Shown: positions 1 to 8,553 of the stretch, in pieces
How the letters are laid out: each line of letters starts with the position of its first letter
How positions within the stretch are numbered: the first letter of the stretch is position 1
Assembly (NCBI RefSeq): GCF_036959255.1
Contig: NZ_JAWMTI010000002.1
Span: 976,054 to 1,040,053 of the forward strand
Origin: Olivibacter sp036959255
GTDB taxonomy: Bacteria; Bacteroidota; Bacteroidia; Sphingobacteriales; Sphingobacteriaceae
Length of the DNA: 64,000 bases
Direction: 5' to 3'
Translations under genes and position numbers: made by a program
The notes under the pieces: generated by a model
The model's database searches: none
What the model was told of the DNA's origin: nothing
What the model saw: only the letters and a program-made list of their open reading frames with translations

Positions 1-316
1 CAAAGCAATTAGATCCTGTGGTCTACACTATGGCAGTACATAGCTCCCTCATGGCCTATTCCCTTTCCATCCCTTTGTGATCCGTTAGGTAGCCGTACTA
101 TAGAAAGGCAAGGAAAGACGAATGGAGAACAAATGAGTATAGAATAGAAGGTGGACCTAACGTGGATTAAAGGTGGACTTGACGTGGACTTCACGTCGAT
201 TCTTAGCATCTAAATCCAATAGATTATTGAGGTTCGGATTGTTTCGGTATGTGGAAAAGAATACCCTTGCAAATTTACAAAATTTATTGTAAAATGCCGT
301 TTTATCGCTAAACGCT
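1..316. other. Intergenic region with 11-bp GTGGA repeats
   Basis: I see no convincing gene in this left edge. An open frame on the minus strand (9-209) has no recognisable features and overlaps a repeat, so I do not call it. Positions 151-205 hold five units with an 11-base period, each starting GTGGA or GTCGA. The rest is AT-rich and leads into the hypothetical gene that starts at 317. Confidence 0.6.
151..205. repeat. Five-unit 11-bp tandem repeat
   Basis: Units start at 151, 162, 173, 184 and 195: GTGGACCTAAC, GTGGATTAAAG, GTGGACTTGAC, GTGGACTTCAC and GTCGATTCTTA. The period is exact while the bases diverge. Eleven bases is close to one DNA helical turn, so the GTGGA words would face the same side of the helix. 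Function is unknown; it lies about 110 bp upstream of the next gene. Confidence 0.75.
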
Positions 317-1156
317 ATGGCAAAACAAACAAGCATTATTACATTCAGCGGAAAATTAGGCGAACATGTTCACTATCGTCGAGGTGGTAAACATTTCACC
401 AAGCGGGCATCAAAGGAGCCTCACAATTTTTCGCAAGGAAGCATTGCTGCTCAACAAGCTTTTGCTTTAGGCAGTACTACAGGAAAGCATTTAAAAACAG
501 CTTTTCAACCCATTTTAAAAGAATATAAATACGAGGGTATACACAACAGGCTAGCGGAAGCCTGTAAACAGATATTCAGAAATGGCCCTGTAGTTCAATC
601 CGAAAGCAACAGGTTTCAGGATTATAATATCAAAATGCTACTTGATTTCAATTTTAACAAGTATGCTCCTATCGATTCACTTATTCGCCATAATCCGATA
701 GAACTCACTTTTGATCCTTCGGGAAAAGTAGGCATCGTGATAAATGAACATAATCCCATGGAGTCCTTTTCCAATTACTTAAAAATGCATGCCATTTCGA
801 TCCGGTTTCTTTTTTCGACGGTCGATTTAGATCGTCCTTCCTTTAGCTATCATCATACGCAAGACATTATCATTCCATTGGATGAATCACTCTTTATAAA
901 AAAACAAGGAACAGTGCAACTTGGGTCTTTAGCCAACAAATTGTTAATCTGCTGCACGCAGATCAGATATTATGGCAGCGCGGATCATCTTGCTTATTCT
1001 AATAACAAAAAATTGGTATCTGCAACGATTTCCGCTATTGATTATATAAAAGATAATATCGTTGTCTCCTATCCTTCACGAAGTAAAGAACCGGTCAAAC
1101 GATCGATCCCGGAAAAGGAACCCTCTGTTGATACGACTCCCATAAATTGGGAATAA
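317..1156 (+). CDS. Conserved hypothetical protein with GKLG..VHYRRGGK N-terminus
   Basis: A 279-residue protein of unknown function. The first 35 residues, with FSGKLGEHVHYRRGGKH, resemble the start of a family of small Bacteroidota hypothetical proteins that open with a GK(L/I)G...(V/Y)..GGK pattern; this is recall of a pattern, not a search. There is no signal peptide or membrane segment. The middle looks globular. The last 27 residues are rich in Ser, Lys, Pro and Glu and are probably disordered. It stands alone, preceded by the 11-bp repeat array and followed by an M3 peptidase gene 64 bp downstream. I assign no function. Confidence 0.7.
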   Translation: MAKQTSIITFSGKLGEHVHYRRGGKHFTKRASKEPHNFSQGSIAAQQAFALGSTTGKHLKTAFQPILKEYKYEGIHNRLAEACKQIFRNGPVVQSESNRFQDYNIKMLLDFNFNKYAPIDSLIRHNPIELTFDPSGKVGIVINEHNPMESFSNYLKMHAISIRFLFSTVDLDRPSFSYHHTQDIIIPLDESLFIKKQGTVQLGSLANKLLICCTQIRYYGSADHLAYSNNKKLVSATISAIDYIKDNIVVSYPSRSKEPVKRSIPEKEPSVDTTPINWE

Positions 1157-1220
1157 GTTGACAATGGAATTTAATATTTTTTATTTTAATACGTTAATTA
1201 AATTATACTAAAAAGAATTT

Positions 1221-2936
1221 ATGCATACGCTCAATAAAATCGTTCGCCATTTTGTACCGCAAAACCTTGTTATACTTTGGGAAAACTTGAATCCTCTATT
1301 TCAGGAACTGCAAAACCGACCGATCGAATCCAAGGAAGCTTTGGAACAATGGATGCTTGATCGCAGTGAATTAGAAGCGGTTTTGGAAGAAGACTTCGCT
1401 TGGCGTTATATCCGCATGACTTGCGATACAACGGACGAAAAATTATTGCAAGACTTTCAGTATTTCGCTACCGAGATAGAACCGAAAATTGCGCCCATTG
1501 CCAACACATTGAACAAGAAACTCATTGAATCTGATTTCGTAAATGACTTGGATCAAGAAAAGTATTTTATTTACTTACGGAGTGTTAGAAAAGCGCTTGA
1601 AATATTTAGGGATGAAAGTATTCCGTTGCTCACCGAACTCCAAGTAGAACAGCAAAAGTATCAATCCATTACCGGTAATATGGAAGTTGAGGTTGATGGC
1701 AAAACCTATACGCTTCCGCAAGCGGCGACCTTTTTAAAAGATACTGATCGAAGCAAAAGAGCGATTGTTTGGCGAAGTATAAACAATAGACGCCTACAAG
1801 ACAAAGAACAACTGAACGCGCTATTTAATCGTTTACTAAAACTTAGGCACCAGGTGGCGCTGAATGCGGGTTTCGAGAATTACCGTGATTATATGTTTCA
1901 ATCTTTAGGTCGCTTTGATTATACACCGCAAGATTGTTATTCCTTCCATGCGGCCATCGAAAAAGAGCTTGTGCCACTTTTACGAGAAAAAGCAGAAATA
2001 CGAAGAAACGCGCTACAACTCAATGAGCTTAAGCCGTGGGACCTGGAAGTAGATATCACAGGAAAACCAGCACTTAAACCATTTGATAATGGGCAAGAGC
2101 TCATTGAAAAAACAGCGATCTGTTTTAATCGATTGGATCCGTCGATTGGTAAATACATCGAGATCATGCAGGCAAACAACCTTTTTGATGTGGAAAGCAG
2201 AAAAGGAAAAGCTCCAGGTGGCTATAATTACCCCTTGGCAGAAAGTGGTGCCCCATTCATTTTTATGAATTCAGCCAATACATTTAGAGACCTGACCACC
2301 ATGGTACACGAAGGAGGTCACGCTTTACATACCTTTTTAACGGCAGATTTGGCCTTGAATGATTTCAAACACCTGACCAGTGAGATTGCAGAATTGGCAT
2401 CCATGAGCATGGAACTCATTTCAATGGATTACTGGGATACATTTTTCGATAAGAAGGAAGACTTAATACGCGCGAAAAGGGAACAGCTGGAGGATGTGTT
2501 AAAAACGTTACCTTGGGTCGCTACCGTTGATCAATTTCAACATTGGCTTTATACCAACCCTGACCATACGGAGACACAACGAGAAGCAGCATGGAATGAG
2601 ATTTTTGATCGCTTTGGTCATAATTTTGCCAACTGGGAAGACCTAGAAGAGGCAAAATCATTTCTTTGGCAAAAACAACTACATATATATGAGGTGCCTT
2701 TTTATTATATAGAGTACGGGATGGCCCAATTGGGTGCAATTGCTGTATGGAAACATTATAAAGAAAATCGCGCGCTAGGCTTAAAGCAGTACATAGAAGC
2801 ACTAAAACTGGGCTATACGAAAACAATTCCTGAAATCTACCAAACAGCGGGTATTGCTTTCGATTTCAGTCAGGCCTACGTAAAAGAGCTGGTACAATTT
2901 GTAAAAGCGGAATTGGAAAAATTAGATAAAGAATAA
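1221..2936 (+). CDS. M3 family oligoendopeptidase
   Basis: A cytoplasmic zinc metallopeptidase of the M3 (thimet oligopeptidase / oligoendopeptidase F) family, expected to cut short peptides. The zinc site HEGGH is at residues 363-367, with the likely third ligand Glu at about 391 in the helix EIAELASMSME. Its 571 residues fit the oligoendopeptidase F branch, with a helical N-terminal half and the catalytic half after residue 200. There is no signal peptide. The LOG gene follows one base after the stop codon, so the two are probably cotranscribed. The subfamily (PepF-like or other M3B) is uncertain; family membership is secure. Confidence 0.93.
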   Translation: MHTLNKIVRHFVPQNLVILWENLNPLFQELQNRPIESKEALEQWMLDRSELEAVLEEDFAWRYIRMTCDTTDEKLLQDFQYFATEIEPKIAPIANTLNKKLIESDFVNDLDQEKYFIYLRSVRKALEIFRDESIPLLTELQVEQQKYQSITGNMEVEVDGKTYTLPQAATFLKDTDRSKRAIVWRSINNRRLQDKEQLNALFNRLLKLRHQVALNAGFENYRDYMFQSLGRFDYTPQDCYSFHAAIEKELVPLLREKAEIRRNALQLNELKPWDLEVDITGKPALKPFDNGQELIEKTAICFNRLDPSIGKYIEIMQANNLFDVESRKGKAPGGYNYPLAESGAPFIFMNSANTFRDLTTMVHEGGHALHTFLTADLALNDFKHLTSEIAELASMSMELISMDYWDTFFDKKEDLIRAKREQLEDVLKTLPWVATVDQFQHWLYTNPDHTETQREAAWNEIFDRFGHNFANWEDLEEAKSFLWQKQLHIYEVPFYYIEYGMAQLGAIAVWKHYKENRALGLKQYIEALKLGYTKTIPEIYQTAGIAFDFSQAYVKELVQFVKAELEKLDKE

Positions 2937-2937
2937 T

Positions 2938-3522
2938 ATGAAGAGTATTACTGTTTTTTGCGGATCCAGTAACGGATTGAAAAATAATTATAGACACCAA
3001 GCATTTCTGCTTGGAGAAGCGTTAGCCCAAAAAGGAATTCAACTTGTATATGGCGGGGCCAATGTCGGCTTAATGGGCGCAGTTGCAGACGGTGCACTCA
3101 GTAGAAAGGGCCGCGTTGTTGGTATCCTCCCCGAGTTCCTGCAAAAGAAGGAGCTGGCCCACAAGGGGATCACAGAACTACATATTGTTGAAACAATGCA
3201 TCAACGTAAGACCAAGATGCACGATTTATCCGACGGTTTTATTGCCTTACCCGGAGGATTTGGAACCCTTGAAGAATTATTTGAAATTATTACCTGGGCT
3301 CAGCTCGGCTTGCATAAGAAACCAATCGGACTATTAAATATCGACGGTTTTTATAACCACCTCGTCTTATTGTTAGCGCAAATGGTTGACAACGGTCTCC
3401 TGAAACAAATCAACCGTGATATGTTATTAGTTGATCAGGATATAAATGGGTTGATCGAACAAATGCATGCATACGAAGCCCCCACAGTTGGCAAGTGGAT
3501 CAGCAGCGAAGAAAAGGTGTAA
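2938..3522 (+). CDS. LOG family protein (nucleoside 5'-monophosphate phosphoribohydrolase)
   Basis: A 194-residue Rossmann-fold protein of the LOG family (TIGR00730 type). Characterised members release the base from nucleoside 5'-monophosphates, including cytokinin ribotides. Visible signatures are YGGANVGLMG at 38-47 (nucleotide binding), the M-x-x-RK turn at 87-91, and the catalytic PGGFGTLEE at 105-113. The Arg and Glu used by the family are present. It starts one base after the M3 peptidase stop, so the two form an apparent operon. The natural substrate in this bacterium cannot be told from sequence; older annotations call such proteins lysine decarboxylases, which is wrong. Confidence 0.93.
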   Translation: MKSITVFCGSSNGLKNNYRHQAFLLGEALAQKGIQLVYGGANVGLMGAVADGALSRKGRVVGILPEFLQKKELAHKGITELHIVETMHQRKTKMHDLSDGFIALPGGFGTLEELFEIITWAQLGLHKKPIGLLNIDGFYNHLVLLLAQMVDNGLLKQINRDMLLVDQDINGLIEQMHAYEAPTVGKWISSEEKV

Positions 3523-3557
3523 TGATGGTGGTCATGCCTGAGAATTCTATTATTGCA

Positions 3558-4214
3558 TTATGCGAGTAGCCTATCGACCGTATCAACGTCAATATCGTAA
3601 TAATCTCTGATATAATGATCACAAGGCGGTAATTCCTCTTTGCTATGGGAGGAAAGCACACCAACCACCTTCATTCCCGCATTGATCGCTGCTGTCACAC
3701 CCGAAAATGAATCTTCGAAAACAAGACAGTGCGCAGGCGGTACCTGTAAATTTTCCGCGGATTTTAAATAAACTTCCGGATTAGGTTTATGCAGCTTTAC
3801 ATCCTCGCTACTGAGTATCGATTCCATTTGCGGTGCAAATGCCAATTTATTCAGGATGAGTTCGAGGTTTAAATACGGTGCAGAAGTTGCCACTCCTGTT
3901 TTGTATCCGGTGCTTTTTAAATTCGACAGAAAAGCAAGGAATCCCGGTATTGGATCAATATGATCGGCGTAGATCATTCTGAACAACAACTCCTTCTCAT
4001 CCTCTAATACGCTCACCTCTTCATCACTAAGCTCCCTCTTCAGAAAATATTTCATAATATAGCTATTATGCTTACCGTACATATGATCTACGAATTCCTG
4101 TTCGGTATAAGGGATTGATCGTTTATCAAAAAATTGTCTAAAGGCTTCTGCATGATATGGATTGGTATGGCAAATCACACCATCCATATCGAAAATTACA
4201 GCTCGATGATTCAT
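3558..4214 (-). CDS. HAD family hydrolase, beta-phosphoglucomutase-like
   Basis: A 218-residue haloacid dehalogenase superfamily protein of the beta-phosphoglucomutase/phosphatase group. The nucleophile motif DMDG is at residues 9-12 (Asp9 and Asp11), with an alpha-helical cap after it. Motif II is a T/S in GVATSAP, motif III the Lys in KLHKPNPEVY, and motif IV EDSFSGVTAAINAG, which binds Mg. Substrate cannot be predicted; sugar phosphates are typical. It ends convergently with the LOG gene, and the next gene on this strand (M49 peptidase) lies 24 bp upstream, so they may share a transcript. Confidence 0.92.
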   Translation of the reverse strand: MNHRAVIFDMDGVICHTNPYHAEAFRQFFDKRSIPYTEQEFVDHMYGKHNSYIMKYFLKRELSDEEVSVLEDEKELLFRMIYADHIDPIPGFLAFLSNLKSTGYKTGVATSAPYLNLELILNKLAFAPQMESILSSEDVKLHKPNPEVYLKSAENLQVPPAHCLVFEDSFSGVTAAINAGMKVVGVLSSHSKEELPPCDHYIRDYYDIDVDTVDRLLA

Positions 4215-4238
4215 GCCGGCAAAGATAGTGATAAAGGT

Positions 4239-6299
4239 CTAAGGTAAAAACCCATATTCTTTCCCATAACCGAGCATTTGCTCATAAAATGAAGTGGGAT
4301 ATTCAATTTTTACATCTGTTATTTTCCCATTTTCTTCCACTGCAACCAGTTTTGGTTGGATGAAGCCTTTATAAGGTTTCAGGTTGAGCTTCGCATATCG
4401 ATCCAGGACCTCTTTATGTAAGGGTTGATCAACTTTTACACCGTAATTTTCAACCAAATTTTTACCAGCTTCATAATCACCTTCCGATTTAAGTCGCTGG
4501 ATCTCCCTCAATAGTTCACCAAATAAGCCACGCAGCTTTTTGTAATCATTGATTTGTACATAGGTTTTGTCATTTTCTTTGACAAACTCCACCACCTTAT
4601 CCTTTTTGCCCTTCTCGTATACCCAATAGGCATTCAAAGCGCGATTACGCATATGTGCCTCCTCTATATCGTCACCTAATTTCAGCCTCGTAAGTTGTGT
4701 CATTAAACCATTCATCATATAGTTGTCGTATTCAGCTTTGCCAACTTCAAGCGAAGGCATAACGCCTATTTCGACTAGCTTTGGATCCATGATATAATAG
4801 AGGGCAACAAGGTCGGCACGGGCCTCCTCTAAACAAGACGCGTAGCTTTTCAAGGTTTTGTCAGGAGTTCCTACCCCCGGGTTTATTTGCCCTGAAGCAT
4901 GACCGATACATTCGTGCATATCGGTATGTAAATCGCTCCCTAAATTTCCGAATTGTTTCATACGTTCCAATTTTTTAGCGTCATGAACAAATTCGTCTAA
5001 AAATCCACTGCTAGCACTGCTTTCATTATAAGCATGTATAATGTTACTCAAAGACACCGATTTCGATCCATACTCTTTGCGCAGCCAGTCGGAATTAGGC
5101 AAATTAATTCCTATTGGTGTACTAGGGGCCGCATCACCCGCCTCTACAATGGCCGTGATCGCTTTAGCACTTATCCCTTTCACTTTTTTCTTTTTATGTT
5201 CCGCAACTAAAGGCGAGTTATCCTCAAACCACTGTGCTTGATCTGCTATGGCTTTTATACGCTTGGTGCTTTCAAGATCTTTTAGGGAAAGAACCGCTTC
5301 ATAACTACCTTTAATACCGATCGCATCATTATAAACTTCGATAAAACCATTAGCAAAATCAATCGTAGCGGCGGTATCCTGCACCCAGGCAATGTTATAT
5401 TCATCCCACTTCTTTAAATCGCCGGTTTTATAATACGCTACCAGTAAGGATAACGCTTTTTTCTGCTGATCATTCTCCGCCAATGGAATCGCCTTTTCAA
5501 TCCACTGTACCATTTTTTCGATGGCAGCACCATACATCCCACCTACTTTCCAAGCATGTTCAATCAATTTACCCGACACCTTGGTTACTTTACTGTTTAA
5601 ACCCCACTCAGGATCCTGTCCCGTGTGCGGAAATGAATTATAAAAAGTCTCAACTTCCTGCTGTGTAACCCCTTCATAAAAATTGTTGGACGATTGAGCA
5701 ACATGATCAATACCCGCTGTTAAATTCACCATTTTTGGTTCAAACGTTGGATCGAAGATCACCTGTTTCATTTTTGCTAAGAAAGTTTCCAAACTTTCTC
5801 CTTCATGTAACGGCAGCAAATTTACATCGCAGCTCTTTACCAACGTGGCGAAGTAATCAAAAGAACAAGTTGGCACAAACTTATCATTTGAATAATGATG
5901 ATGATTCCCGTTACTGAACCAAAATTGTCCCGAATAAACCTTGAATTTCTCCCATTCATCACCTGATTGCTTTATTTTAGGATTGTTCCAAATAGCTTCC
6001 AGCGTTTTCCTGATGGTTAGATTATATTTTCCTCGCTGATCATAGATGATATCCCGTCCAGAAAGCGCTGCTTCATAAAGGTAATAAGCAAACGTCTTTT
6101 GTTCTAAGGTCAGCTGCTCCCAACCAGGCACTTGATAGCGTAAAATTTCGAGATCTGCAAAAGAATCAACGGAAACTTTAAACGCTTCCTTCTTATCCGA
6201 GTTATCCGAAGTTTGTTTGTCAGCCGTATTACAAGCTGATAAAAGAGTAACTACAAGTGTCCCGTAGAGCCAGGTGTTTCGATTTTTTTTCCTTATCAT
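4239..6299 (-). CDS. M49 (dipeptidyl peptidase III-like) zinc peptidase lipoprotein
   Basis: A 686-residue member of peptidase family M49, whose enzymes remove dipeptides from peptide N-termini. The hallmark HEXXGH is HECIGH at 462-467, and the second zinc motif EEARAD is at 491-496. The start carries a lipoprotein signal ending in LLSAC with Cys23, followed by a Ser/Lys-rich linker, so the enzyme should be anchored in the envelope, unlike cytosolic eukaryotic DPP III. Automated pipelines sometimes label Bacteroidota members as dihydrofolate reductase; nothing here supports that. A role in using external peptides is inference. Confidence 0.93.
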   Translation of the reverse strand: MIRKKNRNTWLYGTLVVTLLSACNTADKQTSDNSDKKEAFKVSVDSFADLEILRYQVPGWEQLTLEQKTFAYYLYEAALSGRDIIYDQRGKYNLTIRKTLEAIWNNPKIKQSGDEWEKFKVYSGQFWFSNGNHHHYSNDKFVPTCSFDYFATLVKSCDVNLLPLHEGESLETFLAKMKQVIFDPTFEPKMVNLTAGIDHVAQSSNNFYEGVTQQEVETFYNSFPHTGQDPEWGLNSKVTKVSGKLIEHAWKVGGMYGAAIEKMVQWIEKAIPLAENDQQKKALSLLVAYYKTGDLKKWDEYNIAWVQDTAATIDFANGFIEVYNDAIGIKGSYEAVLSLKDLESTKRIKAIADQAQWFEDNSPLVAEHKKKKVKGISAKAITAIVEAGDAAPSTPIGINLPNSDWLRKEYGSKSVSLSNIIHAYNESSASSGFLDEFVHDAKKLERMKQFGNLGSDLHTDMHECIGHASGQINPGVGTPDKTLKSYASCLEEARADLVALYYIMDPKLVEIGVMPSLEVGKAEYDNYMMNGLMTQLTRLKLGDDIEEAHMRNRALNAYWVYEKGKKDKVVEFVKENDKTYVQINDYKKLRGLFGELLREIQRLKSEGDYEAGKNLVENYGVKVDQPLHKEVLDRYAKLNLKPYKGFIQPKLVAVEENGKITDVKIEYPTSFYEQMLGYGKEYGFLP

Positions 6300-6471
6300 A
6301 TTGTGGTTCTAATTTAGCTCGTAAAGGTACTAGTTTAGAAGGGAAATAGATAAAGTTAATTATTCATTCATGTTCACTCTGAAGGTATTCATGAGCTCGT
6401 CGCTACGCTCGGTTAGCCAATGTGATCATGAATTACGCTCGCGCCCATAACCAACAGCTAGTAACGAATAA

Positions 6472-7686
6472 CTAAGAACCCTTAGTTCTGTCAAAACCAA
6501 AGAGCGTCTCCCTGTTGTCCTTTTTTCCAAGGATTTTGTTCTTTATAAGTTGAGCTGCAATCATACTAAAGGTGATTCCATTGCCCCCATACCCTAGCGC
6601 GAAGAACCTGTTTTTTTCATTAAACTCACCAATATAGGGCAATCCGTCGTCTGTAGAACTGAAGGTTCCGCACCAGGTAAAATCAGTTACCATGGGGATG
6701 TCTTTAAAAAGTCTGTGAAATTTCCTTTCCAATATCTTTGTTTTTCGCTCCATTTGAGCATCTCTTAATCGATCGTTTTTGAAGGGAATATCTTCTCCGC
6801 CCATCATAATTCGATTATCGGAGGTTGTGCGTAGATATAAATAAGGCTGTCTGGTTTCCCATATTAAGCAACGGTCAGTCCAGAGCTGATCAGGGGACAG
6901 TGGTTGTGATACGAGGGCATAGGTAGAAATTAGTTTCATTATTTTCTTTGGTAGAAATCGGGAAGCCTCGAAACCGGTGGCAATCACTAAATACTTACAG
7001 CGAATTGTCAATCCTTTCTGCGTTTTTGCAATGAATCCATCTTCCAACTTTTCATAGCTAATGATCTCTGTATAGGCATACAGTTTTAAATGATGCCTTT
7101 TGCGATGGTATGCTAACAGGTTGGTAGAAGTTTTATAGCAGTCGATCTGCGCAGACGTATTGTTCCAAAGTGCGCCATGACCGTCAATATGATAATCTTG
7201 TTTTAATTTTTCAGATGTGAAAAAGGAAATGGGTAAATTGTGCTTCTTACGTATTTCGAATTCAGTTTTTAGCCTGCGTAAGCCTATCCGGTTACTTGCC
7301 AACAACAAGGTAGGAATATATTCAAAGTCAGCCTTAATACCTGTGTCGTCAACGAGTACCTTAATATCTGCAATCGACTGTAAACTAGCCTCGTAAGCCG
7401 AAGTTGCTTTTTTTTCTCCAATCTTTTTGGCTAACTTGTACAAAGGAACGTCAATTTCATATTGTAACTGGGCTGTACTTGCAACTGTACTTCCGCCTGA
7501 AATAGCACGTTTATCGGCAACAACGCATTCGATTCCTGCGTTACAGAGTTCGTGAGCGACTAAAGCGCCTGTAATTCCTGAACCTATAATCAAAACTTCG
7601 GTGATAAGATCTTTCTCCAACTGATCTGTATGTTCAAATAGTGAATTTTTAACACGCCAAAAGGGTGAGCCTGAATGTAGATTCAT
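6472..7686 (-). CDS. FAD-dependent oxidoreductase (DAO family)
   Basis: A 404-residue flavoprotein of the D-amino-acid oxidase/glycine oxidase type. The dinucleotide-binding motif is GSGITG at 35-40, followed by an acidic residue at the strand end (VVADK). The family signature GGSTVASTAQLQYEID, which contacts FAD, follows. The C-terminal GYGGNGITFSMIAAQLI is the second FAD contact typical of DAO proteins (GYGGNG). The substrate is probably an amine or amino acid but cannot be set. It stands alone, with 170 bp of gene-free DNA before the M49 gene and a divergent hypothetical gene upstream. Confidence 0.88.
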   Translation of the reverse strand: MNLHSGSPFWRVKNSLFEHTDQLEKDLITEVLIIGSGITGALVAHELCNAGIECVVADKRAISGGSTVASTAQLQYEIDVPLYKLAKKIGEKKATSAYEASLQSIADIKVLVDDTGIKADFEYIPTLLLASNRIGLRRLKTEFEIRKKHNLPISFFTSEKLKQDYHIDGHGALWNNTSAQIDCYKTSTNLLAYHRKRHHLKLYAYTEIISYEKLEDGFIAKTQKGLTIRCKYLVIATGFEASRFLPKKIMKLISTYALVSQPLSPDQLWTDRCLIWETRQPYLYLRTTSDNRIMMGGEDIPFKNDRLRDAQMERKTKILERKFHRLFKDIPMVTDFTWCGTFSSTDDGLPYIGEFNEKNRFFALGYGGNGITFSMIAAQLIKNKILGKKDNRETLFGFDRTKGS

Positions 7687-7818
7687 TTGATTGTATTAGT
7701 GTTACATTGAATGAACTCTAAACGACTCTTAATGGGAGATTGTTTTAACTACGGGGATAAAAATGATTTGCCAGTATGAAACTTTATTCGTAACTTAAGT
7801 CCATAAGTCGGAGGTCAT

Positions 7819-8529
7819 ATGTCTAAATTGAATACCGATTGGTTTATCGAAATCCCATTGGATTTTGAGTATAAGAAGTATCAACTCTTAGCCTATCTTA
7901 AAGAAATCAACCATCATTTCCACAGGAATCAACTGTATCCCAATCTAAATGACCTGGTTTTTCATTACAATAACTTGCATAAGTTTAAAAAAGACAAAAC
8001 CACACTGCAAGATTCTTTTCCGGTACGCTTAACGCATGCTGATACAGAAGCCGTAAAGCTGACTTATGAAAAGCTGGTGAACGATGATGATTTAATGCTA
8101 GAGATTGAACGGATCATTAGTTATGCAATTGTTAAACTTGATGAAGTGTTGAAGGAAGGGAAAGAGATTTATGATTTTGTAGAAAGCCGTCTGACGATAG
8201 AAGCAATCGGTGTGATGCCCTTATATCCGTACAATGGATATATGTTATTGAAAAACGGTACGGAGAAGGGTATTTTGGTGTATGAATACCAAGTGACATT
8301 GTTCGAAGGAAAAGATGAGCAATACAGAGGCGTGCACATGGATTACCTTACTAAATATGACAGGCACTTACTTTATGGAACACCGGAGTTGATCCGTAAA
8401 GACCTTATACACCAACGAAAAAAATTACCGAACCCGGCCGTTTATCATGTGGAAAGTGACATTACTTTTCCACTTAACCAAACCCTGTTACCGCTAGCAA
8501 AGCGGTCGCTGATGAAGCAGATTTCTTAA
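7819..8529 (+). CDS. Conserved hypothetical protein
   Basis: A 236-residue soluble protein with no domain I recognise. It has no signal peptide or membrane helix. It opens with WFIEIPLDFEYKKYQLLAYL and shows mixed helical segments (20-100) followed by a beta-rich segment with a PYNGYMLLKNG stretch (about 137-147). The ATG follows GGAGG at 7810-7814, a strong Shine-Dalgarno match that is unusual among the genes here. It is convergent with serS, with only 24 bp between stops, and divergent from the FAD oxidoreductase. Similar proteins occur in Bacteroidota as I recall, but function is unknown. Confidence 0.75.
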   Translation: MSKLNTDWFIEIPLDFEYKKYQLLAYLKEINHHFHRNQLYPNLNDLVFHYNNLHKFKKDKTTLQDSFPVRLTHADTEAVKLTYEKLVNDDDLMLEIERIISYAIVKLDEVLKEGKEIYDFVESRLTIEAIGVMPLYPYNGYMLLKNGTEKGILVYEYQVTLFEGKDEQYRGVHMDYLTKYDRHLLYGTPELIRKDLIHQRKKLPNPAVYHVESDITFPLNQTLLPLAKRSLMKQIS

Positions 8530-8553
8530 CTTGTTGGTTATTAGATCAATTAC

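Noticed and set aside
9..209. Open frame of 66 codons on the minus strand
   Set aside because: No recognisable features, no conserved motif, and it overlaps the 11-bp repeat array; a chance frame.
6388..6434. Inverted ATTCATGA/TCATGAAT as an operator or insertion end
   Set aside because: Only eight bases, no terminal pair or transposase nearby; could be chance.
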